Assembly: GCF_965215655.1 (NCBI RefSeq)
Contig: NZ_OZ244111.1
Location: 1,302,001-1,366,000 of the forward strand
Reading direction: 5' to 3'
Origin: Nioella sp965215655
GTDB lineage: Bacteria; Pseudomonadota; Alphaproteobacteria; Rhodobacterales; Rhodobacteraceae
DNA: 64,000 nucleotides
Made by a program: the position numbers and the translations under genes. The notes below the pieces were generated by a model. That model worked only from the letters and a program-made list of their open reading frames with translations. It ran no database searches and was not told the DNA's origin. Each line of letters begins with the position of its first letter. The first letter of the stretch is position 1. Positions 18,033 to 26,026 of this stretch are shown here, in pieces.

Positions 18033-18935
18033 ATGGCGACTTTTGACGTACCGACCAACACCATCGTCACGATTTACGACGCGACCGGGAACCTGGTTGG
18101 CGAAGGCCCGATCAGCAGTATTGGAGCTTTCACGGTCACTGACGGAAATCCCGCGTCGGACAATACGTTCACCACCAGCGAGTCCCTGACCTACCAAAGC
18201 GGGGCCACCACTCTGCCCGCCAGCTTTGACGGGAACCTGCCGTTTTCCGGTCAGACCTACCCGGTCTTCAGCACGCAGAATTTCACCTATGTCATAGGGG
18301 CCACAGTCAGCAGCAGCTACCCGAACACGTCGAGCTTTTTACTGACGACGAGCCCTTTCACCGTCTGTTTCGCGGAAGGCACATTGATCTCGACCCCCCT
18401 GGGGGAGAGGGCGGTGGAAAGCCTGGGCATCGGCGACCATGTGCGCTGTGCCGATGGGCGCGAGGTTCCCGTAAAATGGATCGGACGCCAGACCGTCTCC
18501 ACCCGCTTCGGCCCTGCTGAACGGCTGATGCCAGTGCGCTTTGCTGCCGGGTCTTTGGGTGACGGCCTGCCACATACCGACCTGACCGTTACTGCTGATC
18601 ACGGGATGCTGGTGGATTGTGTCATCTGCCACGCGGGGGCGCTGGTGAATGGGACCACGATCACGCGGGTGCCTTTGGCCGAAATGGGGGAGGGCTACAC
18701 GGTCTACCACGTTGAGACCGAGGTGCACGAAATCATCCTCGCCAATGGCGCCCCTTCCGAGACGTTCATCGACAATGTCAGCCGCCGCGCCTTCGACAAC
18801 TACGCCGAGTTCGACGCGCTCTACGGCGACGTGCCGGAGATGGAAGAACTGCCCTACGCCCGCGCGATGAGCGCCCGTCAGGTGCCAGTTGAGATCCAAA
18901 GCGCCCTTGGGCTGCGTGCTCGCCACCTTGGCTAA
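18033..18935 (+). CDS. Hint-domain protein, copy 1
   Basis: A 300-residue protein. Residues 1-111 form a beta-rich module without signal peptide. Residues 112-300 form a Hint (Hedgehog/intein, Hint_2 type) domain: Cys112 in TVCFAEGTLI, TxxH as Thr187 and His190 in TVTADHGML, then YHVETEVHEIILANG and the shared end block ARAMSARQVP. Hint domains cleave the bond before the Cys by an N-S acyl shift, so this protein should release its 11 kDa module (inference). The start is the ATG at 18033; a longer frame upstream lacks homology. The tail is two residues longer than in the other copies. Secretion route unknown. Confidence 0.88.
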   Translation: MATFDVPTNTIVTIYDATGNLVGEGPISSIGAFTVTDGNPASDNTFTTSESLTYQSGATTLPASFDGNLPFSGQTYPVFSTQNFTYVIGATVSSSYPNTSSFLLTTSPFTVCFAEGTLISTPLGERAVESLGIGDHVRCADGREVPVKWIGRQTVSTRFGPAERLMPVRFAAGSLGDGLPHTDLTVTADHGMLVDCVICHAGALVNGTTITRVPLAEMGEGYTVYHVETEVHEIILANGAPSETFIDNVSRRAFDNYAEFDALYGDVPEMEELPYARAMSARQVPVEIQSALGLRARHLG

Positions 18936-18949
18936 CGTCCACTGATCAT

Positions 18950-18976
18950 AACCGTGCCTGCGCAGGCCGGTTTTTT
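18950..18976 (+). terminator. Intrinsic terminator between Hint copies 1 and 2
   Basis: A strong hairpin: AACCG(T)GCCTG pairs with CAGGCCGGTT across a CG centre, followed by six T (18971-18976). It lies 14 bp after the copy 1 stop and ends only 23 bp before the copy 2 start, so copy 2 needs read-through or a promoter within the hairpin. Confidence 0.8.
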
Positions 18977-18999
18977 CCCGATTGCAGGAGTAAACCCTC

Positions 19000-19956
19000 A
19001 TGCCCGATATCATCTACCAAACCGGCGGTTGGCTGGCCATTCAGGCCAGCGATGTCACGGTTACCGGCCCGAACATTGTCAACAATCTGGGCGATCCCGG
19101 AACCCAGCTGAACTGGAGCAATTCCTTCCCTCAGGGGGGCACCTTGTCGGTGACGGACACGGATGGGGATGGGCAGCTGGTCGCCGGTTTGGATACCGTC
19201 TCCGCCAATGGATTTTCCTTCTCCGGCTATACGGTCAGCGCGAACGGTCTGGAGTTCCCCATTTTCACCAATGCCACCAACTCGTTCTTCTATATTGCCG
19301 TCGATGACGTTTCGGCCTTCAATAATGCCGTGGGGGCAAGCGGGACGTCGAATGTCTATCAGAACCCCGAAAACAGTCCGAACCTCTACCTGTGCTTCGC
19401 GGAAGGGACGGCCATTGCAAGCCCGAACGGGGAGGTCGCAGTAGAGAGTTTGGCAATCGGCGACAGGGTGCTGACCGCAGAGGGCCGCAGCGTTGCCGTC
19501 AAATGGATCGGGCGGCAAACGGTGATGACCCTCTTCGGTCCCGCCGAGCGGTCGATGCCGGTGCGCTTTGCTGCCGGGTCTTTGGGCGATGGTTTGCCCC
19601 ATAACGATCTGACAGTGACCGCCGATCACGGGATGCTGGTGGATGACGTGATCTGCCACGCGGGTGCTTTGGTGAACGGCACGACGATCACACGGGTGCC
19701 TTTGGCCGAAATGGGCGAGAGCTACACCGTCTACCACATCGAAACCGAGGCGCATGAGATCATCCTCGCCAACGGCGCTCCAGCGGAAACCTTCATCGAC
19801 AATGTCAGCCGCCGGGCCTTCGACAATTTCGCGGAGTTCGAGACGCTCTACGGCGACGTACCCGAGATGGAGGAACTGCCTTACCCCCGCGCGATGAGCG
19901 CCCGGCAGGTGCCCCTGAGGCTGCGTGCGAAGTTCGGCCTGGTGGGAGCCGCCTGA
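19000..19956 (+). CDS. Hint-domain protein, copy 2
   Basis: A 318-residue protein with the longest N-terminal module (1-131), which holds an Asp-rich stretch DTDGDGQLVAGLDTV. The Hint domain runs from Cys132 (LCFAEGTAIA) with Thr207 and His210 in TVTADHGML and YHIETEAHEIILANG near the end. GCAGGAG precedes the ATG at 19000. DNA 19498-19913 of its Hint part is 98 percent identical to copy 3, while the N-terminal modules differ. No signal peptide or membrane segment is seen. Expected to self-cleave before Cys132 (inference from the family). Confidence 0.88.
   Translation: MPDIIYQTGGWLAIQASDVTVTGPNIVNNLGDPGTQLNWSNSFPQGGTLSVTDTDGDGQLVAGLDTVSANGFSFSGYTVSANGLEFPIFTNATNSFFYIAVDDVSAFNNAVGASGTSNVYQNPENSPNLYLCFAEGTAIASPNGEVAVESLAIGDRVLTAEGRSVAVKWIGRQTVMTLFGPAERSMPVRFAAGSLGDGLPHNDLTVTADHGMLVDDVICHAGALVNGTTITRVPLAEMGESYTVYHIETEAHEIILANGAPAETFIDNVSRRAFDNFAEFETLYGDVPEMEELPYPRAMSARQVPLRLRAKFGLVGAA
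19498..19913 (+). repeat. Near-identical tract, Hint copy 2 (pairs with 21414-21829)
   Basis: 416 bp aligned without gaps to 21414-21829 (offset 1916) with seven differences counted by eye, five of them synonymous; the other two change Ser to Leu and Thr to Ile. Identity drops sharply on both sides. This indicates recent gene conversion or duplication confined to the Hint part. Confidence 0.9.
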
Positions 19957-20419
19957 GCGTGACCGTCTCGTGTGCGAACAGGCATATCTCGGAGCAGCTG
20001 ATGGTCGATCAGGGGACATCTGCCGCGAACGGTAGGGCGAAATCCCGGGTGCCCGTCCGGTTGCCGGCAAAAAACGCCGGATGTCTTGCCCTGCTTCGTG
20101 GTTTGTCGTGGTCAATGCAGGCACCCCGGCCAGGATGCTATCCAGGCCATCAACCGGGCGTTGGTTCGGGATGGGCGAAGGATACGATGGCGATAGTGAA
20201 TAGACCCGGTGCATCCTCAACGTCAGGCCTTGAGGCCAGCCGCATATTCTATCCCCCCCTGCGCCGAGGCCCGTCAGAGGCTGTCGCCGATGCCTGTCCT
20301 CCGTTCCCTCGCCAGAGCCGGACCGCTTTCATCGGCGCGGCCCGGGGGAACCCGTCAAGCCAGACCTGTCCACTCGTGGCAGACGGTCGGATCCGCACCG
20401 GCATGGGGGCCTGGCAGCC
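19957..20419. other. 463 bp gap between Hint copy 2 and the acyltransferase gene
   Basis: No convincing gene. A frame of 154 codons on the plus strand has the low-complexity composition of a shadow and no ribosome site. A small inverted repeat CCGGC-(7)-GCCGG lies at 20064-20080. This gap should hold the promoter for the acyltransferase and copy 3, but I cannot point to one with confidence. Confidence 0.4.
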
Positions 20420-20935
20420 ATGAGGCCACGAGTACTGCAATCAGGCGGTGAGTTCCCGGCCAAGGAACAGATCTACGGATTGGGAGAACTCATGTTCCTG
20501 TACATGCGGGCTCCGATCTACCAGGCCGCGAGCGTCGCGCAGTTGCGCAGCGTTCTGCAACCGGCCATCGACACCGGGAATTTTGCCGTCATGCGGCAGG
20601 ACCATGTTCCCCGAGGGGTGATTACCTTTGCTCTGGTCGACACTGAAGCCGAACAGAAGCTGATCAGCGGCACGCTTCTGACATCGGAGGAATGGACCTC
20701 CGGCGACCGTGTCTGGCTATTGGACCTCGTGGCACCCTACGGGCATGGAAGTGCGGCGCGGCTGATGCGGTTCTGGCACGACTCCTTGCCCAAGGACGCC
20801 ACCCATTACCAAGCGCAACGCTACGGCAAATCCCGCGATGCGGTGCGCCGTTTCACTGGCCGCCGCCTGCCAAATGGCCGGTGGGGCGCGCGGGTCTGGA
20901 AGGACCCATACACCCTGCCGGAAGAGTACCGGTAA
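20420..20935 (+). CDS. HlyC/RtxC-like toxin-activating lysine acyltransferase homologue
   Basis: A 171-residue protein of the HlyC family, which moves fatty acyl groups from acyl carrier protein to lysines of RTX toxins. The block EEWTSGDRVWLLDLVAPYG aligns with the HlyC core, and Asp102 matches the functional Asp of HlyC. The position of the HlyC catalytic His (SSPLHR in HlyC) is Tyr34 here (RAPIYQ), so activity as a classical acyltransferase is doubtful or uses another residue. It lies between Hint copies 2 and 3, ending 31 bp before copy 3, so it is probably cotranscribed with it. The start at 20420 is uncertain. No RTX toxin is in the window. Confidence 0.82.
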   Translation: MRPRVLQSGGEFPAKEQIYGLGELMFLYMRAPIYQAASVAQLRSVLQPAIDTGNFAVMRQDHVPRGVITFALVDTEAEQKLISGTLLTSEEWTSGDRVWLLDLVAPYGHGSAARLMRFWHDSLPKDATHYQAQRYGKSRDAVRRFTGRRLPNGRWGARVWKDPYTLPEEYR

Positions 20936-20966
20936 CTCCTTTTCATCAGTCAATGGAGCTGCCCTG

Positions 20967-21872
20967 ATGTCGACGCTTACAGCACCTGAAACGCCTCCCA
21001 CCGGATTTGATTCCCTCAATCCTAACAACGCGGGCGGCGACAAGGATCTTGGTTCCGGCAATGCCTATACCTTTACCTTCAACCTTGGCAGCACGTCTGG
21101 CGGATCCCCTTACTACGACGATGGCCCTTACACAGTCACCGACCAAGGGTTTACCGGGTCAGATCCGGTGTTTATCGACGCCAATGCCGGGACATTCACC
21201 TATACCATTTCGCTCAGTGACTGGGTCTCGGGCGGGTCGCCGTCAACGATCCGTCTCCTGTTCGAGGACGACAGCGGACTCGGTGGGTTTTTCGATCTCA
21301 ACCTGACCTGCTTTGCGGCGGGGACGATGATTGCCACGCCGGATGGAGAAACCGCGGTCGAGACGGTGCAGATCGGCGACCTTGTGTCGACCGGAACCGG
21401 CGCTGCTGTAGCGGTCAAATGGATCGGGCGGCAAACCGTGATGACCCTCTTCGGTCCCGCCGAGCGGTTGATGCCGGTGCGCTTTGCTGCCGGGTCTTTG
21501 GGCGATGGTTTGCCCCATAACGATCTGATAGTGACCGCCGATCACGGGATGCTGGTGGATGACGTGATCTGCCACGCGGGGGCTTTGGTGAACGGCACGA
21601 CGATCACACGGGTGCCTTTGGCCGAAATGGGCGAGAGCTACACCGTCTACCACATCGAAACCGAGGCGCATGAGATCATCCTCGCCAACGGCGCTCCTGC
21701 GGAAACGTTTATCGACAATGTCAGCCGCCGGGCCTTCGACAATTTCGCGGAGTTCGAGACGCTCTACGGCGACGTACCCGAGATGGAGGAACTGCCTTAC
21801 CCCCGCGCGATGAGCGCCCGGCAGGTGCCGGTGCGGATCGTGGCCCGTCTTGGTTACCGTCTTGCCGGGTGA
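20967..21872 (+). CDS. Hint-domain protein, copy 3
   Basis: A 301-residue protein. The N-terminal module (1-114) starts MSTLTAPETPPTGFDSLNPN and is rich in Gly, Ser, Thr and Asp with a predicted beta content. The Hint domain starts at Cys115 (TCFAAGTMIA) with Thr190 and His193 in IVTADHGML. TGGAGCTGCC upstream fixes the ATG at 20967; the 43 codons upstream overlap the acyltransferase gene and are not used. It is coupled to that gene (31 bp gap), so its module is the most likely substrate or partner of the acyltransferase. The Hint part is nearly identical to copy 2. Confidence 0.88.
   Translation: MSTLTAPETPPTGFDSLNPNNAGGDKDLGSGNAYTFTFNLGSTSGGSPYYDDGPYTVTDQGFTGSDPVFIDANAGTFTYTISLSDWVSGGSPSTIRLLFEDDSGLGGFFDLNLTCFAAGTMIATPDGETAVETVQIGDLVSTGTGAAVAVKWIGRQTVMTLFGPAERLMPVRFAAGSLGDGLPHNDLIVTADHGMLVDDVICHAGALVNGTTITRVPLAEMGESYTVYHIETEAHEIILANGAPAETFIDNVSRRAFDNFAEFETLYGDVPEMEELPYPRAMSARQVPVRIVARLGYRLAG
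21414..21829 (+). repeat. Near-identical tract, Hint copy 3 (pairs with 19498-19913)
   Basis: Partner of the tract in copy 2; seven differences in 416 bp. The junction on the left is at GTCAAATGG and on the right at GGCAGGTGCC, after which the C-terminal tails differ. Confidence 0.9.
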
Positions 21873-21983
21873 CACACCGTCCGGCCAACAGGCGGAGCGC
21901 CGCGTATATGCTGCGGCACCGTCGGGGGCCGGGCGATCTGCGGGATCAGATGACAAATCTGCTTGCTTGAGGAGCAACCTGAC

Positions 21984-22847
21984 ATGACGGACTTCACATA
22001 TATCTCATCCGCCGCCTATGACTCTTCCGGCAACCTGCTGAACGTCAACGGTACGGGCGGCACACTTCAGGATCTCGACAATGACGACACCTTTGCCGTG
22101 AACGATATCATGGTGGGGGGCGTCTCGACCTATGAAGGGACGGTCGTCATGGGTGGTTTCACCATGCCGGTTGTTTTCGTCACCCTGTTCGGCGCCAACC
22201 AGTATCTTGTCTACAACCCCGGTCCCGCGGCCGTGACCTACGACACTGTCCTGCCATCACTCACGCTTCAGCCCTACGCTTTCTGTTTTGCGGCTGATAC
22301 CCCCATCAGGACAGAGACGGGCGAGGTCGCGGTCGCGGCGCTGACGATCGGGGATCGCCTGGTCACGGCGGACGGGGGCTCTGCCCGCGTCAAGTGGATC
22401 GGACGTCAGACGATCTTTCCGCTGTTTCAGCCGGGTCCGGCCTCGCAACTGGTGCGGATCAGCGCCGGTGCGCTCGGCGCGGACCAGTCCCACACGGATC
22501 TGACCGTGACCGCCGATCACGGGATGCTGGTGGAGGGCGTCATCTGCCAAGCGGGGGCGCTGCTCAACGGCGCCACGATCATCCCCGTGCCCCGGTCGGA
22601 GTTCTCGGCGGGTATCACCGTCTACCATATCGAAACGGACACGCACGAGATCATCCTTGCCAATGGGGCCCAGGCCGAGACCTTCATCGACAATGCCTCG
22701 CGCCGCGGCTTCGACAATTTCGCCGAGTTCGAGGCGCTCTATGGCGATGTGCCGGAGATGACGGAACTGCCCTATCCCCGTGCCATGTCCGCAAGGCAGG
22801 TGCCAAGGTGGATAAGGGCGGGACTGAATGGACAGGCTGTGGCTTGA
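21984..22847 (+). CDS. Hint-domain protein, copy 4 (most divergent)
   Basis: A 287-residue protein. The N-terminal module (1-100) contains LDNDDTFAVNDIMVGGVSTY and is the shortest of the set. The Hint domain starts at Cys101 (FCFAADTPIR) with Thr176 and His179. It lacks the FGPAERLMPVRFAAG block of the others and reads FQPGPASQLVRISAG, so it has not been homogenised with them. TGAGGAGCAACC precedes the ATG at 21984, seven codons inside a longer frame. The end block PRAMSARQVP is kept. Confidence 0.87.
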   Translation: MTDFTYISSAAYDSSGNLLNVNGTGGTLQDLDNDDTFAVNDIMVGGVSTYEGTVVMGGFTMPVVFVTLFGANQYLVYNPGPAAVTYDTVLPSLTLQPYAFCFAADTPIRTETGEVAVAALTIGDRLVTADGGSARVKWIGRQTIFPLFQPGPASQLVRISAGALGADQSHTDLTVTADHGMLVEGVICQAGALLNGATIIPVPRSEFSAGITVYHIETDTHEIILANGAQAETFIDNASRRGFDNFAEFEALYGDVPEMTELPYPRAMSARQVPRWIRAGLNGQAVA

Positions 22848-23005
22848 AGGTTTGGTACGACGACCCATCCCGAGGCCATGATCCGGCAGCGTAGATTGAC
22901 TTGCTGCAAGCCATGCCGATATCTCGTTGTTGCTTGTCAGCCCTGCCCTGCAAGTGCTATTCATCGAAATTAATTGATTGATTGCACTAGGCAGGGAGTA
23001 TTGAG

Positions 23006-23911
23006 ATGCCAACCGCCCACACGGTTTCTGTCTGGCAGGGGGCTCCAACAAATTCAGTTCTGAACGGTCTATCTGACGGGGATGACCTGATTGCTACCAG
23101 CCTCACCCTATCGGACGTCGATGACAACGGCAGTCTTGCAAGTGGTGATACCGTTGGCGGAGAAGCCATCACCTACATCGAAGTTATTGACTTAAACCTC
23201 GGTGTGAACGGGGCGACACAAGTCCTGGCCGTCCAGACGCCGTCTGCGATCTACCTTATCCCGCTTGATGGAACCGTCCCAACGGACGAGGTTTTTGTAG
23301 ATGTGAATACTTATACAGGCACAACGTCGGCATCGATTGCGCTGATGTGTTTTCTGGAAGGAAGCCTTATCGCCACTGAGACCGGGGCCAGACGCGTAGA
23401 ACATCTTTCGATAGGAGAGGCCGTGGCCACGGCTGACGGACGTTATGTTCCCATCACCTGGATTGGCCGCCAGACCGTCTTTACTCGCTTCGGACCCGCA
23501 GAACGGCTGATGCCGGTGCGGTTCGCCGCCGGGTCTCTGGGGGATGGCTTGCCGCATACCGATCTGATGGTCACGGCGGATCACGGAATGTTGGTGGATG
23601 GGGTGATCTGCCATGCGGGCGCGCTGGTGAATGGTGGCACGATCACGCGAGTTCCGCTCTCTGAGATGGGCGAGAGCTACACCGTCTATCACATCGAAAC
23701 CGAGGCGCATGAGATCATCCTCGCCAACGGTGCCCCCGCCGAGACCTTCATCGACAACGTGAGCCGCCGGGTGTTCGACAACTTTGCCGAGTTCGAAGCG
23801 CTTTACGGTGACGTGCCCGAGATGGAGGAACTGCCTTACCCCCGAGCGATGTCGGCACGTCAGGTTCCTGGAATTGTTCGCCAGAGGCTACAGACCAATC
23901 AGGTGGCCTAA
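23006..23911 (+). CDS. Hint-domain protein, copy 5
   Basis: A 301-residue protein. The module (1-114) reads MPTAHTVSVWQGAPTNSVLN and later LSDVDDNGSLASGDTVGGEA. The Hint domain begins at Cys115 in MCFLEGSLIA, with Thr190 and His193 in MVTADHGML. A GGCAGGGAG site lies before the ATG. The 158 bp gap upstream contains TTGACT near 22899 and an AT-rich stretch, so it may have its own promoter. Expected autocleavage before Cys115 (inference). Confidence 0.88.
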   Translation: MPTAHTVSVWQGAPTNSVLNGLSDGDDLIATSLTLSDVDDNGSLASGDTVGGEAITYIEVIDLNLGVNGATQVLAVQTPSAIYLIPLDGTVPTDEVFVDVNTYTGTTSASIALMCFLEGSLIATETGARRVEHLSIGEAVATADGRYVPITWIGRQTVFTRFGPAERLMPVRFAAGSLGDGLPHTDLMVTADHGMLVDGVICHAGALVNGGTITRVPLSEMGESYTVYHIETEAHEIILANGAPAETFIDNVSRRVFDNFAEFEALYGDVPEMEELPYPRAMSARQVPGIVRQRLQTNQVA

Positions 23912-24075
23912 GCTCGTCCCCCACTGAATGCATCATTCCCAAAGGGCCATTGAGGAGATGCCATAGAGCCCCACCGAACGTCTTGACTTTGTGATGCTCC
24001 TCGCCATGCTCGCCTTCAAGCCGCCCAGATGTAGGGTCGGCCATAATTAGGTTGAAGGTGTAACAGGATAGCATC

Positions 24076-24975
24076 ATGGCAGACTTTTCTTTCTCACATA
24101 TCGGTCAATACGCGGCATCAGGCGGCCTCATTCTTGATATTCCCCTTGGCGGCACGCTGGGTGACAGCGCGGGCGGCAACACATTCGACACGGGCGATAC
24201 CAACATGGTCGACGGGCTGTTCCTCGGGCAGCCGGGCGATGCCTATGTCGGCACCTGGTCGGATGGCACCAACACGTTCATTGTCTGTCTCGACGCGTCT
24301 TCAGGCGACCACTACATGTACGGGCCAGCCGCGCCCATCGGCGGGTTCCCCGCAACCTTCGCTGCAATGCAAGCTGACTCCGGGTGGTCCACTGGGCCGG
24401 TTACCGTGCAATGCTTCGCTGCCGGAACCAAGATCGACGGGCCGAGCGGAGCTGTCGCTGTTGAGCGGCTGGAGATCGGAGATCTGATCACAACGGCAGC
24501 GGGCACAGTATGCCGTGTCAAATGGATCGGTCACCAGACCGTCATGGCCCGCTTTGGCCCTGCGGAGCGGCTGCGGCTTGTACGCTTTGCTGCCGGATCT
24601 CTGGGCGAGGGCCTGCCGCATACCGACCTGACCGTCACCGCAGATCATGGGATGCTTGTGGATGGCGTCATCTGCCATGCCGGAGCGTTGGTGAATGGCG
24701 AGACCATTACCCGGGTGCCTCTGTCCGAGTTGGGCGAGACTTACACGGTCTACCATATCGAAACCGAAGAGCACGAAATCATCCTTGCGAACGGCGCTCC
24801 GACTGAAACCTTTATCGACAATGTCTCCCGCCGGGTTTTCGACAACTACGCGGAATTTGAGGCGCTCTATGGCGAGGTGCCCGAGATGGAGGAACTGCCT
24901 TACCCCCGTGCGATGTCGGCGCGGCAGGTTCCGAAGCTTGTTCTCGATCGCCTCGCGTCCCAGCAAGTGGCGTGA
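24076..24975 (+). CDS. Hint-domain protein, copy 6
   Basis: A 299-residue protein. The module (1-112) begins MADFSFSHIGQYAASGGLIL and holds GNTFDTGDTNMVDGLFLGQ. The Hint domain begins at Cys113 (VQCFAAGTKID) with Thr188 and His191. Its stop codon overlaps the GTG start of the following alpha/beta hydrolase by 3 nt, so the two are probably translationally coupled. It is the last of the row. The tail LVLDRLASQQVA resembles those of copies 4 and 5. Confidence 0.88.
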   Translation: MADFSFSHIGQYAASGGLILDIPLGGTLGDSAGGNTFDTGDTNMVDGLFLGQPGDAYVGTWSDGTNTFIVCLDASSGDHYMYGPAAPIGGFPATFAAMQADSGWSTGPVTVQCFAAGTKIDGPSGAVAVERLEIGDLITTAAGTVCRVKWIGHQTVMARFGPAERLRLVRFAAGSLGEGLPHTDLTVTADHGMLVDGVICHAGALVNGETITRVPLSELGETYTVYHIETEEHEIILANGAPTETFIDNVSRRVFDNYAEFEALYGEVPEMEELPYPRAMSARQVPKLVLDRLASQQVA

Positions 24976-25841
24976 CCGCGACAGAACGCGCATGGGACAT
25001 TGACGGGCTGCGCCTGACCGGGCTGGAGTGGGGCCCGGAGGACGGGGTGCCCGTTCTGGCGCTGCATGGCTGGATGGACCATGCGGGCAGTTTCCAGGTG
25101 CTGGCGCCGCGACTGACCGGCTGCCGCGTGGTGGCGCTCGATCTCAGCGGGCAGGGCCTCAGTGACCATCGCGCCGCGCATGCGACTTACAACATCTGGG
25201 ATGACCTGCCGCAGATCGCGGCTTTGCTGGATCGGCTGGCCTGGGAAGAATGCGTGCTGCTCGGCCATTCGCGGGGGGCCAATATCGCGGCGCTCTTCGC
25301 GGCGGCGCAGCCAGCACGGGTGCGGGCATTGGTGTCGCTGGACTCGCTGGTGCCGGAACCGGTCGAAGATGGCGTGGTGTCCACGCTGACGGCCTTTGTC
25401 GAGGGCACGCGGAAACAGCTGGCGCGCGCCCCGAGGATTTTTCCGACCCGAGAGGACTACATCGCGCGGCGTGTGGCACAGGGCAATTCCCGGCACGTGT
25501 CGGAGCTTTTGGCCGACCGGGCGCTGGAACCCGTGCCGGGCGGGGTGCGCATGCGCGGGGATGCGCGGCTTTTTGCGAGTTCTGTCGTGAAACTGAGCCG
25601 CCGGGACATCGAGGACGTGTTGAGTGCGATTCAATGCCCCGTTCTGAACATCTGGGCCAGCGATGGCATCCGCGCCCGGCACGCGGTGGTGGAGGACCTC
25701 GTGCAGCGTGCGGGTCGCGTGATCGCCGACTACACCTGCATGACCATCGCGGGCGACCACCACTTCCACCTCGATGCGACCGCGGCGGCAGACATCGCGG
25801 ATGCGGTTCAGGAGTTTGTTGTGCAAGATTTCACAGTTTGA
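24972..25841 (+). CDS. Alpha/beta hydrolase
   Basis: A 289-residue alpha/beta-hydrolase-fold enzyme. The oxyanion region LALHGWMDHAG is followed by the nucleophile elbow GHSRG (Ser100) and a C-terminal His in AGDHHFHLD. No lid or signal peptide is obvious. The GTG start at 24972 sits inside the stop region of Hint copy 6 (GTG overlaps TGA), and no ATG in frame is near, so coupling to that gene is likely. Substrate unknown; it might act on the ester or thioester chemistry of the Hint products, but this is speculation. Confidence 0.88.
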   Translation: MTATERAWDIDGLRLTGLEWGPEDGVPVLALHGWMDHAGSFQVLAPRLTGCRVVALDLSGQGLSDHRAAHATYNIWDDLPQIAALLDRLAWEECVLLGHSRGANIAALFAAAQPARVRALVSLDSLVPEPVEDGVVSTLTAFVEGTRKQLARAPRIFPTREDYIARRVAQGNSRHVSELLADRALEPVPGGVRMRGDARLFASSVVKLSRRDIEDVLSAIQCPVLNIWASDGIRARHAVVEDLVQRAGRVIADYTCMTIAGDHHFHLDATAAADIADAVQEFVVQDFTV

Positions 25842-26026
25842 TCCGAGATTCGCGAAGGTTAGTGCGCCAGAGCCTTTGGTGACTTCGTCACTGAAGCAGG
25901 GCAATCTGTGCTGTAGACAGACGACAAGCTTCACAGATGAAGTTTGTAGGAAACAGCCACAAGGGCCTGCAAAACAAGGGACGGATGCGCGATTCGTCCC
26001 CGCAGGTTCGAAGGAGACAGGACGAT

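Noticed and set aside
18946..20220. Minus-strand frames (about 220-425 codons) opposite several Hint genes, with sequences similar to one another
   Set aside because: Their mutual similarity only reflects the repeated Hint DNA on the plus strand; no start sites.
19959..20423. 154-codon plus-strand frame before the acyltransferase
   Set aside because: No ribosome site, no recognisable fold, frame simply open in GC-rich DNA.
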